Of a stretch of DNA of 64,000 nt, positions 18,801-26,712 are shown one piece after another. The notes under the pieces are model-generated. The model ran no database searches. It saw only the letters and a list, made by a program, of their open reading frames with translations, and had not been told where the DNA came from. Each line of letters opens with the position of its first letter. Position 1 is the first letter of the stretch. The translations under genes were made by a program, and so were the position numbers. Location: the NCBI GenBank assembly GCA_965226785.1, contig CBDDEC010000004.1:1116001-1180000 (forward strand), read 5' to 3'. This DNA comes from CBDDEC01 sp965226785. GTDB lineage: Bacteria; Chloroflexota; Dehalococcoidia; UBA2979.

Positions 18801-19603
18801 CGCTGTTCGGCGACGCCGAGCTGCTTGCGGGTGTCGGCGAACGCCTGGCCGCGCTGGTCATGGGTGGCCTGCGCAGCGGTCTGGCCCTCGCGGGCGGTCC
18901 GCAGCTCATGCTCGAAGTAGACCTCGAGCGCGTCGGCCAGTTCGCTGGCCAGCTCCTGGTAGCGTTCTGCCCGGCGTGATTGCCGTGCGAGGGAGCGCAG
19001 TCGCGGCTCGACCTCCTGGATGAGCATGCGCACGTGGCCGAGGTTGTCGCGCGTCTGCGTCATGCGCCGCTCGGAGAGCGTCAACTGGTGGCGGTGGCGG
19101 CGCACGTCGGCCGCCTCCTCGATCAGTTCGCGCCGCTCGCCGGGGCGCAGCGCCAGCACCTCGTCGACGAGCCCCTGCGACATGTGGGCGTAGGAGTTCT
19201 GGCCGACCTGCGCGCGCCGGAAGAGGTCGAGGACGTCCGACCGGCGCACGACCTGGTTGTTGATCAGGTACTCGTTGTCGCCGGAGCGGTGTGCGCGACG
19301 CGTGACCGACACCTCTTCGAAGTCGATCGGCATCCAGCCCTCGGAGTTGTCGAGGACGATCGAAACCTCGCCCATGCCGAGCTGGCGACGGCGATCCGAG
19401 CCGCTGAAGATGATGTCTTCGGTCTTGCGCGCGCGGAGCTGCCGCGCGGATTGCTCGCCGAGGGCCCAGCGGATGGCGTCCGCGACGTTCGACTTGCCCG
19501 ACCCGTTGGGCCCGGCAATCACCGTCAGCCCGGGGCCGAACTCGAAGATCTGCCGATCAGCGAAGGATTTGAACCCCTGAGTGTCGAGACGCCTGAGGTA
19601 CAA
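15884..19603 (-). CDS. smc: Chromosome segregation protein SMC
   Basis: Condensin ATPase that extrudes and organises DNA loops, 1239 residues. N-terminal Walker A is GPNGSGKSN (about 32-40), with QGLVDEVLAL nearby. Two long coiled coils flank a hinge at about 510-660 (GVVGLISRLI through GSGGIAVGQ). The C-terminal head has LSGGERA (about 1141) and Walker B VVVLDEVDAALD. Two acidic low-complexity inserts lie in the C-terminal arm and before the signature. The gene starts 14 bp after rnc. No scpA or scpB is in the window. Confidence 0.97.
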   Translation of the reverse strand: MYLRRLDTQGFKSFADRQIFEFGPGLTVIAGPNGSGKSNVADAIRWALGEQSARQLRARKTEDIIFSGSDRRRQLGMGEVSIVLDNSEGWMPIDFEEVSVTRRAHRSGDNEYLINNQVVRRSDVLDLFRRAQVGQNSYAHMSQGLVDEVLALRPGERRELIEEAADVRRHRHQLTLSERRMTQTRDNLGHVRMLIQEVEPRLRSLARQSRRAERYQELASELADALEVYFEHELRTAREGQTAAQATHDQRGQAFADTRKQLGVAEQRLGDLERIATDRRLSLDQAQSHERELAEEGLRLEQAVALADQRLELIAERRGELQRALAAEPGIQGDEADSSIDALLATLTARVAEATSDLNRHRAALDEADAGARETLRELSEAKASRARLEAERDDARRRLEEIAAEEALRRDRLTAARDRIAELQTELEGAHAASADLRERQRSTELSASNARERRVGAERAIDGAQQAAAAASEAERNAGAELQLIDDRIALLEKLAETAPSGITASQAVLDAANDADPELALHGVVGLISRLIRVPDGLERAIEAALAEHVAAVVVDRREDAIAAVQRLREEGAGSAMIYPLDEIAHVYPLNLFNERGVIGIAAKLVRTDQRYRPLIDTLLGRVIVVEDEATADKMLRRGLGSVVTRDGLLMQPGGAIYGGSGGIAVGQFSLHRELEALPEDREAALAAVEAPRGRAAAAAAEVERIRGILGPSSAEADQSASALREIESQLLVAERREGELRTEANGLQHTLEEDANSEQAAAAIRQRLSDAERELIIVAARITEMRDRSTAVGAERDVSAERVTNATQSLADVEAERRTLVAQREEREAARQRALDLREQRRTQLDTLQREHEDLELSLQDRRGQLANNRIARTAAQEAVGPAHAALSQVEQESRSLSAHRGDAQTAQLTAERELLQSENELRRWQERVQSLVEEIAQERMEVQPDGSVIPLPPEPAESDADESDDDATSAHEAGALATVAAETNGATGEPEPIRGGAELDIEELRTRITELRRKIHSLGPVNVDALEDLSEERERHEFLTGQIADLEAAEVELRSAIRDLKRLIRDHFVETFATVNERFGDYFERFFGGGQAELRLVEAARDASAEDEADAEAEETAEPGVEIFAQPPGKRIANLNVLSGGERAMTSVALLFALLSVNPAPVVVLDEVDAALDEANVGRFVMTLRELQDRSQFIVISHNRRTIEAADAIYGVSMGEDSTSAVLSLKLAELPSAS

Positions 19604-19617
19604 CTCGGCCTCTTCCC

Positions 19618-20466
19618 CTACCCCACCGGCTCGTCTGATGACCCGTCGGAGACTGTCACACCAGCCCGCGAGCGCAAGACCTCCAGGGCCTGACGCGCCG
19701 CCTCTTTCTCTGCCTGCTGCTTGCTGCTCCCGTTGCCGGTACCCAGCACTTCGCGACCGAGGCGCACCTCGACGGTGAAGGAGCGATCGTGCTCCGGCCC
19801 GCTCTGGTCGATCAGCACGTACTCGGGACGGCGTTCGGTGGTCTGCGCCAGCTGCTGCAGTGCGCCCTTCGGGTTGAGGACATCGGGGTCACGTTCGAGC
19901 GCGTCGAACTCGTCGCCCAGCGTGCGCGCGACGAAGGCCCGGGCCGCCTCGAGGCCGGCGTCGAGGTAGACCGCACCGACCGTCGCTTCGTAGACCCGCT
20001 CAAGGTTGCCTTCGCGCTCGCGACCGCCGGTCCGTTCCTCGCCGCGGCCGAGGCGGAGCGCGGCGCCCAGTTCTAGACGCTCGGAGACGCGCGCCAGCGT
20101 GGGACCGCAGACGAGCTGCGCGCGCCACTCGGTGAGCCGCCCTTCCTGGACCGACGGGAAGCGCTCGTAGAGCGCGTCGGCGACGACGGCTCCCAGCACG
20201 GCGTCGCCGAGGAACTCGAGCCGCTCGTTCGTGTCCGTCGGGTCCTCCGGGTGCTCGTTGGCGTAGGAGGCGTGTGTCAGCGCCGTCAGGAGCAACTGGC
20301 GATCGTCGAAGCGGTGCTCGAGGAGTTGCTCCACGGGTGCGACGGCGGCGAGTGCCTCGACCGGCACCTGGAGCGCCGGACCCTGGGCGGCAGGGGCATC
20401 GGCAGGGGCACCCTCTGACGCACGTGCGCCAGTCGGGTCGGGCGAGGGCTGGGACACGGCGACCAC
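19618..20466 (-). CDS. rnc: Ribonuclease III
   Basis: Double-strand-specific endoribonuclease for rRNA and mRNA processing. The catalytic signature NERLEFLGDAVLG is present, as is the second acidic cluster (ERVYEATVGAVYLDAG). A C-terminal dsRBD follows (NPKGALQQLAQ to GSSKQQAEKEAARQALEVL). The start is set at GTG 20466, which has GAGAGAGG 7 bases upstream and leaves an 88-base leader from a clear promoter. Frames that begin further upstream would run over that promoter and into the divergent cca gene. The region between start and catalytic domain is Ala/Pro-rich. First gene of rnc-smc-ftsY. Confidence 0.94.
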   Translation of the reverse strand: MVAVSQPSPDPTGARASEGAPADAPAAQGPALQVPVEALAAVAPVEQLLEHRFDDRQLLLTALTHASYANEHPEDPTDTNERLEFLGDAVLGAVVADALYERFPSVQEGRLTEWRAQLVCGPTLARVSERLELGAALRLGRGEERTGGREREGNLERVYEATVGAVYLDAGLEAARAFVARTLGDEFDALERDPDVLNPKGALQQLAQTTERRPEYVLIDQSGPEHDRSFTVEVRLGREVLGTGNGSSKQQAEKEAARQALEVLRSRAGVTVSDGSSDEPVG

Positions 20467-20560
20467 GCCGAAGCCTCTCTCACCCTGCGCGCCCCGCCGC
20501 CGCGCACGATGTACTGTCCCGTCGACGGCATGCTCTGGGGAGAGTCCGCCGGGTCTGTGC

Positions 20561-20589
20561 ATCGTAGAAACCGCGTGAGACAGTGTCAA
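20561..20589 (-). promoter_or_regulatory. Sigma-70-type promoter of rnc-smc-ftsY
   Basis: Minus-strand TTGACA (20589-20584) and TACGAT (20566-20561) are separated by exactly 17 bases. A perfect -35 hexamer and this spacing make it the clearest promoter in the window. Transcription would begin near 20554, about 88 bases before the chosen rnc start. The -35 lies at the longer possible start of the divergent cca gene. Confidence 0.75.
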
Positions 20590-20636
20590 CAAACGAGCAG
20601 GGGTATAGGCGCCCTAACATTACCGCTCTGCGGCGC

Positions 20637-21830
20637 GTGGCGACGGGCCCACAGCGCCGTCTGCTCGACGCCGTCGAGAGCGTCGCGACTCGTCGAGGCC
20701 GCAACGTGTGGCTCGTCGGTGGGGCCGTCCGGGACGTCGCCCTGAGCCGTGCGCCCATCGATCTCGACATCGCCCTCGACGGTTCCGCCCCCCTCTTCGG
20801 CCGCCGCGTGGCACGGGAACTCGCCGCGCCGGTCGATGTCAAAGCGGAGCCACGATTCGGTACCGCCTCGGTCACTCTCGCTGGCCCCGGCGGTCCATCC
20901 AGGCTCGACCTGGCGCAGCTGCGACGCGAGCGCTACCCGCGACCGGGCCTGTTGCCAGTGGTGCAGCTCGGTGCGACGCTCGAGGCGGACCTCGCGCGCC
21001 GGGATGTCACGGTCAACGCCGTCGCGCTTGGTCTCGCCGGTTGCGACCGCGGGCGGATCGTCGATCCGCTCGACGGCCTGGGCGACCTGCGCCGCGGACG
21101 GCTGCGCGTGCTCCACTCCCGCTCGTTCCGGGACGATGCCACGCGCCTGTGGCGCAACGCACGCACCACCGCCGCGGCGTCGCTGACGCCTGACGCGCAG
21201 TCGCTCGCGTGGACGATCGAGGGTGCGCGCTACCTCGAAGCGATCTCCGGCGAGCGGCTGTGGGCGGAGTTCGGGCTGCTCGCCGATCACCCACGCGCTG
21301 CGCGTGCGGTCGAGCTGCTGGACGCCTGGGGCGTGCTGCGCTCGACGCACCGCGGGTGGCGGCTCGCGCTGGAGAGCCGGGCGGCCCTGGGCCGCCTGCG
21401 ACGAGCGCCGGGCGTCGAGGTGCTGTCGGCGCTGCTGCTCGCACCGTTGCATGGACGTCGCGCGATCCTCGACCGTCTGCGGGCGCCGGCCACGGCACGC
21501 GCTGCCGTCGAGGGAAGCCGGCGGCTGCTGCGTGCGCGGGACACATCGGTCGAGACGCTGGCGGCACTCGAAGGCGCCTCCGGCGCGGCGCGCGAGGCAG
21601 CGCTGCGGCTCGGCGGTGCGCAGCAACGGTCCGTGCAGCGGGAGCTGCGCCGCTGGGAGCGGACGCGGCCGCACCTCGACGCGACGACGCTGATGCGCCT
21701 CGGTGTGACCGAGGGTCCCGTTGTCGGTGCGTGGCTGCGCCGCTTGCGCCGTGCCCGCTACGACGGCACGCTGGAAGATGCCGCCGCCGCGCGACGCCTC
21801 GTACGGCGCCAGCTCGAGGAGAGATCGTGA
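20637..21830 (+). CDS. cca: tRNA nucleotidyltransferase / poly(A) polymerase family protein
   Basis: Class II nucleotidyltransferase that adds or repairs the tRNA 3' CCA end. Visible motifs are WLVGGAVRD, the metal-binding DLDIAL, FGTASV, RRDVTVNAVAL and DPLDGLGDL. The neck motif is unusual: DDATRLWRNART stands where most enzymes have E-D-P-x-R-x-x-R-A-x-R, so the proline is lost but the arginine spacing is kept. GTG 20637 is chosen because it is 22 codons before WLVGG; an in-frame GTG at 20583 would give 415 residues but overlaps the rnc -35 box. No HD domain is seen. CCA-adding versus A-adding specificity cannot be told by eye. Confidence 0.85.
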   Translation: MATGPQRRLLDAVESVATRRGRNVWLVGGAVRDVALSRAPIDLDIALDGSAPLFGRRVARELAAPVDVKAEPRFGTASVTLAGPGGPSRLDLAQLRRERYPRPGLLPVVQLGATLEADLARRDVTVNAVALGLAGCDRGRIVDPLDGLGDLRRGRLRVLHSRSFRDDATRLWRNARTTAAASLTPDAQSLAWTIEGARYLEAISGERLWAEFGLLADHPRAARAVELLDAWGVLRSTHRGWRLALESRAALGRLRRAPGVEVLSALLLAPLHGRRAILDRLRAPATARAAVEGSRRLLRARDTSVETLAALEGASGAAREAALRLGGAQQRSVQRELRRWERTRPHLDATTLMRLGVTEGPVVGAWLRRLRRARYDGTLEDAAAARRLVRRQLEERS

Positions 21831-22147
21831 GCCAGCAGACCGCGTCCGAGGACCGTTGCGCGATCTGCGGCGAACAGGCCGAGGCGGCGCTCTTGCAGGA
21901 GTGCTTCCACTGCGGGCGCACCTTCCACCTCAACCCCTACAACAACCAGCCGGGCCAAGACTGCGGCGATGCGCTGATCGGCGAGAGTCTGGGGGTTCAC
22001 TACCTCTGCGACATCTGCCTCGAGGCGGCCAACAACGAGGCGAACGCCGGGACCTCGTCGCCGGCCGCGGCCGTGCCTTCTCCACCGCCGCCCGCTCCGA
22101 CCCGTGAAACGCCGAGGCGACGTTACCGGCGCCAGGATCCCTCGTGA
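21827..22147 (+). CDS. PHD/RING-like zinc-finger protein, small, unknown function
   Basis: A 106-residue protein starting at a GTG that overlaps the cca stop (GTGA), with GAGGAG before it. The first 65 residues contain a regular metal-ligand pattern: CAIC, 11 residues, CFHC, 4 residues, H, 11 residues, C, 14 residues, CDIC. This C4-H-C3 arrangement resembles cross-brace PHD/RING-type fingers, apart from the long H-to-C spacing. The tail is Ala/Pro-rich and basic (ETPRRRYRRQ). Its stop overlaps the start of the next gene. Function is unknown; translation coupling suggests it is made together with the tRNA nucleotidyltransferase. Confidence 0.75.
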   Translation: MSQQTASEDRCAICGEQAEAALLQECFHCGRTFHLNPYNNQPGQDCGDALIGESLGVHYLCDICLEAANNEANAGTSSPAAAVPSPPPPAPTRETPRRRYRRQDPS

Positions 22148-22452
22148 GCCGCCGCCGCCGCGGACGCCGTCCGAGCCCGCCGCCGGCGAGTGCGGCCGCG
22201 ACGAAGCCGCCGCCACCGGCCCCGACGCCCGTCGAGGGCTCAGGCGGTCACTCGTGGCTGTTCGTGCTCTTCATCGCACTGACGGCGGCGTTGATCGCTC
22301 GTTATGTCGTGAGTGAGTTCCCGAGCGGGGCGCGCGATACGTTCGATCTGCTGCTCGCTGTCGGGTTCGCGTTCGTGCTGGCGGCGTCATATCGACGCTG
22401 GATGCGAGGCGTGATCCAGCGCCGTCGCGAATCGGAGCAACGGCGTCGCTAG
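22144..22452 (+). CDS. Small two-helix membrane protein, basic ends
   Basis: A 102-residue protein starting at GTG with a 4-bp GTGA overlap to the zinc-finger gene. It has an Arg/Pro-rich N-terminus, two hydrophobic helices (WLFVLFIALTAALIARYVV and TFDLLLAVGFAFVLAASY) and an Arg-rich C-terminal tail, which suggests both ends are cytoplasmic. No family is recognised. It ends convergently with the GNAT gene, with a 4-bp overlap. Confidence 0.65.
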   Translation: MSRRRRGRRPSPPPASAAATKPPPPAPTPVEGSGGHSWLFVLFIALTAALIARYVVSEFPSGARDTFDLLLAVGFAFVLAASYRRWMRGVIQRRRESEQRRR

Positions 22453-22949
22453 CCAGCCTCGACGACCCGTCGCGCGAACCACGTCGCACCGATCTCGGGC
22501 TGCTGTGCTAGCGGCGTGAATCCACAGCGCAGCATCCAGTACAGCCCGCGTCCGTTGGTGGCCGGCACGCGCACGTGTACTCGCGAGGCACCGTCACGCA
22601 GCCAGCGGCGCTCCGCCGCCAGCAGCGCGCGGGTCCCGAACGCGTGGCCGCGGTGCTCGGGCGCGATCGCGAGTGCCAGCACGGCGACCTCGCCTGGCTC
22701 GGGCGCATCCTCGGCGGCGGCCAGCATGCCGACCGTCACGCTTGCGGCGCGGATCGCCAACGTCTGCGCGCCCTCGGGCGGCTCGACCGCGCGATCGTCG
22801 AGGCCACGTTCGATCCCATCGAGGAGCCCACGGCGGATGCCGTCGTCGGCGGTGAGTGCTGCGAAGCTGGCGTGCACGAGCGAGACGCCGAGACCGCGGG
22901 TCCAGGCGCCGCTCGCCCGGCTGGGCCGTTCGCTCACGGCCGCAGCCAC
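22449..22949 (-). CDS. GNAT-family N-acetyltransferase
   Basis: A 166-residue acetyltransferase. Motif A is seen as VAVLALAIAPEHRGHAFGTR, where R-G-H-A-F-G corresponds to the acetyl-CoA pyrophosphate loop Q/R-x-x-G-x-G/A. Motif B follows as NGRGLYWMLRCGF. Substrate is unknown. Its start overlaps the 3' end of dinG by 16 bp, so it is expressed as the distal gene of that unit. Confidence 0.85.
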   Translation of the reverse strand: MAAAVSERPSRASGAWTRGLGVSLVHASFAALTADDGIRRGLLDGIERGLDDRAVEPPEGAQTLAIRAASVTVGMLAAAEDAPEPGEVAVLALAIAPEHRGHAFGTRALLAAERRWLRDGASRVHVRVPATNGRGLYWMLRCGFTPLAQQPEIGATWFARRVVEAG

Positions 22950-25822
22950 TCCGCAACGGCCGCGGGCACGTCGCGGGAGTGCAGCGTTCGCACCTCGAGC
23001 TCCGGCAGTGCGGCGATGAAGCGCGCGCCGTACCGGCGACGGTGGATGCGCGCGTCGAGGACGAGCAGCACGCCGCGGTCCTGCGGCCCTCGGATCAGCC
23101 GGCCGAAGCCCTGCTTGAAGCGCAGCAACGCGCCGGGCAGCGCGTACTCGCCGAAGGGATCCTCGAACTGCCCGGCACGGCCGGCATAGATCGGATCCGA
23201 GGGCACCGGGAACGGCAAACGCGCGATCGCGATCTGCGAGAGCGCATCCCCGGGCACGTCGACGCCCTCCCAGAACGCCGCCGTCCCGAGGAGCAGCGTC
23301 CTCGGCTGGTCCATGAGCATCCGCAGCAGCCGCCCCGGCGAGCCGTCGAGGCGTTGCGCCAGCACCCGGATCTCCGCCTCCGCGAGCCGGGGTTTCAGTT
23401 CGGCCTGTGCCTGCCGAACCGCGGCGTGCGAGGTGAAGAGCCCGAGCGTGCGCCCGTCCGCCGCGATCGCCGCGTCGTGCAGCACATCCTCGATCGCGAC
23501 GTGGTACCCCGGCATGCCGGGCTCGGGCATGTCCTCGACGAGGATCACTAACGCCTGGCGGCGGTAGTCGAAGGGCGACGGCACGTCGAGTTGGTCAGCG
23601 GCCTGGAGACCGAGTGGTCCGAGGCTGTGCGAGAAGGAATTGCCTGCCTTGAGGCTTGCGCTGGTCACGAGCACGGAGTCCCGCTCCCCGAACAGGTCTT
23701 CGACGAGCGGCGGCCCGACATCGAGCGGTGCGAGGCTGACCCGCACATCGCCCTCGCCGAGGGCGACCCAGACGATCTGATCGCGGGCCACGGTCAGAAC
23801 CGACTCGCGGATAGCGTGGCGCAGTACCTCGGTGCGGTCGAACGCGCGTGCTACGTCGAGGCCGAGCGGGTCATCCGGGTCATCGCCCCCGAGGCTGGTC
23901 AGGGCGTCGCCGATCGTCCCCAGTCGCTCGCGCATCAGCAGGAGCGCGACATCGAGGTGCGTGCCCGCCTCCTCGACGGCCTCCCACTCGGGAGATGAGC
24001 GCTTGGCATGTGTCAGCGAGACCTCCGTGCGGCCGTTGGAGCCGTCGTCGAAGTTGCGCGCGAAGGCGCGCAGCGCATTGGCCGCAGGCGTCATCTCGTC
24101 GCGCAGCGAGCGTACGGAGGCGCCAAGGTCGTCGCCGAGCGCCTGCAGCCCGGCTGTCGGCGAGAGCAGCAGATCCGCCTCACCGGAGCCTCGTACGAGG
24201 CGACGTGTGAGACCGGGGTTGCCGTGCCGGTCGGCCGTACCCAGGTCGTCGAGCAGGTCGCGCAGCTCATTGATCGACCAACTGCGCGTGTACTGCTGCG
24301 TGGCGACGCCTTCCAGGCGATGTGCTTCGTCGACGACGAGGTGGCGGAACGGTGGCATCGCCTGACTGCCGCTGACGGCGCTGGCGAGCAGCAAGGCGTG
24401 GTTGACGACCACCACGTGGGCGGCGGCGGCACGCTGCCGGGCGCGCAGCAGGAAGCAGCTGCCGTCTCGCACGTACGGACAACGGCGGGAGAGGCAATCG
24501 GTGTCGCCGGCGGAGACCTGCGCCCACGCCGGCTCCTCGGCAGAGGTCATGTAGAGCTCGCTGAGGTCCCCCGTCTCGGTGCCGGGCAGCCATGTAGCGA
24601 TGCGCCCGAACAGGCGCGCCTCCGCCTCGCTGCGCGGCGAGATGTCGGCGCGGACCTGCGCCCAGCGCTCGAGACAGAGGTAGTTGCTCCGTCCCTTGAG
24701 CACCGTGGTGCGCAACGCGCCTTCGTCGATCTCGGCTACCGCCTCGACGATCGGGGCGGCGATCGGGATCTCGCGTTCGGCGAGCTGGTCCTGGAGGTTG
24801 CGCGTGTGCGTCGAGATCACGACGCGGTCGTCGTTGCGGGCGGCGTGCAGCAGCGCGGGGAGCAGGTAGGCGAGCGACTTCCCGGTCCCTGTCCCCGCCT
24901 CGACCGCCAGCTCGCCGCCATGGCCGAGGATCGTCGCGAACGCCGCGGCCATCTCCTCCTGCCCGTGTCGCCGCTCGAAGCCGGGCATCAGGTCCGTGCG
25001 GTTCGCCAGCTCCGTGAACAGCGCATCGATGTCGGCGTCAGTCAGCGGCTCGTTGTGGTCGGCCGGCACGAGCGCCGGGGGCGCCTCGGCGACCGGCGGC
25101 AACGGCAGAGCGGCGACGATGGCGGCGGCCTCCTCCTCGTCGATGCCGGCAAGCGCGTCACGACCGCCACCATGCGCGAGTGCGTCCTCGATCAGCCGCG
25201 CGGCTGGCCACTGCGCACGCGTGGCGAAGCTGTGCAGCTCGAGCAGCAGCGAGCGCGGCAGCGCCTCCAGGCGTTGCAGCAGCTCGATGAACACCTCGGC
25301 GGCGCCGACCGCGTCGGCCAGCGCGCGGTGCGCGACGGGCATCTCGACCCCGAGCGCCTCGGCCAGCGTGGCGAGGTTCAGCCGGTCGGCCCGGGGGAGC
25401 AGGATCGAGGCCAGTTCCCAGGTGTCGTACGAGGCGCCCCGCGGGATCAGATCTTCGGCCTCGAGGAAGTTGAGGTCGAACTGGATGTTCTGCCCGACGA
25501 TCGGCAGATCGCCGATGAACTCGGCCAGCTGCGCCATGACGCCGGGCGCGGCCGGCGCCGAAGCAACCGCGATGTCGTCGATACCGGTCAGCTCCTGCAC
25601 TTCCGGCGGGATCGGCTGGCCAGGATTGACCAGGGTCTCCCACCGCTCCTCGATGCCCGCGCGACCAAAGCGCACGACACCGACCTCGATGATCGTGTCG
25701 GTCTCGACATCGAGCCCGGTCGTCTCGAGGTCGAGCGAGACGAACGCATCGATGCGGTCGGGCGATTCGCCATCGGCCGGCGTGCCCGTAGGCTCGGTGG
25801 CTCTGGGCTGGGTGTCTGGCAA
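22934..25822 (-). CDS. dinG: DinG-type DNA helicase with N-terminal DnaQ-like exonuclease domain
   Basis: A 962-residue fusion. Residues about 25-190 are a DEDDh 3'-5' exonuclease (SLDLETTGL, GQNIQFDLNFL, HRALADA). The rest is an XPD/DinG-like superfamily 2 helicase: EAGTGTGKSLAYL, DEAH in VVDEAHRLE, and QGFGRLIRG near the C-terminus. Four cysteines between motifs I and II (YLCL, DCL, RCP, SCF) match the Fe-S cluster site of DinG/XPD. The start is TTG, with AAGG about 8 bases upstream; no ATG or GTG is in frame nearby. Likely role is repair or removal of structured DNA such as R-loops. Confidence 0.93.
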   Translation of the reverse strand: MPDTQPRATEPTGTPADGESPDRIDAFVSLDLETTGLDVETDTIIEVGVVRFGRAGIEERWETLVNPGQPIPPEVQELTGIDDIAVASAPAAPGVMAQLAEFIGDLPIVGQNIQFDLNFLEAEDLIPRGASYDTWELASILLPRADRLNLATLAEALGVEMPVAHRALADAVGAAEVFIELLQRLEALPRSLLLELHSFATRAQWPAARLIEDALAHGGGRDALAGIDEEEAAAIVAALPLPPVAEAPPALVPADHNEPLTDADIDALFTELANRTDLMPGFERRHGQEEMAAAFATILGHGGELAVEAGTGTGKSLAYLLPALLHAARNDDRVVISTHTRNLQDQLAEREIPIAAPIVEAVAEIDEGALRTTVLKGRSNYLCLERWAQVRADISPRSEAEARLFGRIATWLPGTETGDLSELYMTSAEEPAWAQVSAGDTDCLSRRCPYVRDGSCFLLRARQRAAAAHVVVVNHALLLASAVSGSQAMPPFRHLVVDEAHRLEGVATQQYTRSWSINELRDLLDDLGTADRHGNPGLTRRLVRGSGEADLLLSPTAGLQALGDDLGASVRSLRDEMTPAANALRAFARNFDDGSNGRTEVSLTHAKRSSPEWEAVEEAGTHLDVALLLMRERLGTIGDALTSLGGDDPDDPLGLDVARAFDRTEVLRHAIRESVLTVARDQIVWVALGEGDVRVSLAPLDVGPPLVEDLFGERDSVLVTSASLKAGNSFSHSLGPLGLQAADQLDVPSPFDYRRQALVILVEDMPEPGMPGYHVAIEDVLHDAAIAADGRTLGLFTSHAAVRQAQAELKPRLAEAEIRVLAQRLDGSPGRLLRMLMDQPRTLLLGTAAFWEGVDVPGDALSQIAIARLPFPVPSDPIYAGRAGQFEDPFGEYALPGALLRFKQGFGRLIRGPQDRGVLLVLDARIHRRRYGARFIAALPELEVRTLHSRDVPAAVAEWLRP

Positions 25823-25885
25823 GCGGATCGCCTTCGCATCCGGGGAGGGGTCGAGGTCAGGTGCAGAGCATCGCCGATCGGGGGG

Positions 25886-26620
25886 TCAGGCGTCCTGCTT
25901 CGCGGCGTCGGAGCTGCCCGCCTCGAACTTCACCCAGCGCCCCGTGTTTGAGCGATGGACCGCCTCGAAGCGGCCGGCGTGCAGTTCCTCGAGGAAGCGC
26001 TCCGGGCTGTCGACGGCCTGCTCGAAGCCGGTCGAGAACGCGCCGATGCCGGTCACCGAATGCGCATCGCTGCCGCCAGTGCCCGGGATGCCGAGGATCT
26101 GCGAGACCTCGTAGGCGAACTCGTTCTCCTGCGGCGTGTTGGCTCCATTGGCCACCTCGATCGCGTGGACGTGCTTGAAGACCGGGAGTTGCTCGGCCGC
26201 CTGCTCCGCTGTCAGCTCGAACTTCACACCGGTGCGCATCGCGGTGACCGGGTCGAAGAGACGGCGGAACGGGTGCGCCACGACGAGGAAGCCACCGACC
26301 TGGTCGAGCTCTGAGCGGAGCTGTTCGGCGCGCCGGATGCCCGGGAGGTAGGTGCGCAGTCCGACGGCGATCATGTGACCCATGTCGGTCGAGACTTCCA
26401 TGCCGAAGTTCACGAAAAGATCTTCGTGCTCCTCGCGGAACGCCTCCTGCTGGTGCGGCTCGATGACCTGGTCGTGTTCGGTGAGGTTGACCCCGGTCAG
26501 CGTGTTCTCGCCGGCGATGCGTACGAGGTCGTGCGGATCGAGCATCGAGTCCGATGAGGCCATGGTCGTGTGCACGTGCATCTCGACCACGGATGCCCGT
26601 AGCCCGTCGCGCAGTTCCAA
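25886..26620 (-). CDS. PHP-domain phosphoesterase
   Basis: Metal-dependent phosphoesterase of the PHP family. The first metal-binding motif is HVHTTMASSDS, followed by EHDQ. Later ligands are seen in VVAHPFR, HAIEVANG and GGSDAH. The start is uncertain: TTG 26620 has GGGGGAG just upstream and is used here (244 residues), while GTG 26590 would begin right before the HVH strand. Longer frames would overlap the upstream membrane gene. Possible substrates include nucleotides and histidinol phosphate; none is favoured by context. It follows a four-helix membrane protein and precedes dinG. Confidence 0.85.
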   Translation of the reverse strand: MELRDGLRASVVEMHVHTTMASSDSMLDPHDLVRIAGENTLTGVNLTEHDQVIEPHQQEAFREEHEDLFVNFGMEVSTDMGHMIAVGLRTYLPGIRRAEQLRSELDQVGGFLVVAHPFRRLFDPVTAMRTGVKFELTAEQAAEQLPVFKHVHAIEVANGANTPQENEFAYEVSQILGIPGTGGSDAHSVTGIGAFSTGFEQAVDSPERFLEELHAGRFEAVHRSNTGRWVKFEAGSSDAAKQDA

Positions 26621-26712
26621 GCGCTCCCCCGCGTCCTCCGCCGTGTCTGGGCTCGCCTTCGAGGCTGTCGCAAGGATAGGTCTGGCTCCCGGCAGCGGCC
26701 AGCGCGCGCGGC

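Noticed and set aside
21209..22147. Longer frame extending the zinc-finger gene upstream into cca
   Set aside because: The upstream part is the cca sequence in the wrong frame; GTG 21827 has a good Shine-Dalgarno.
24008..25951. Long plus-strand open frame opposite dinG
   Set aside because: Same codon-shadow effect; the minus-strand frame has all helicase and exonuclease motifs.
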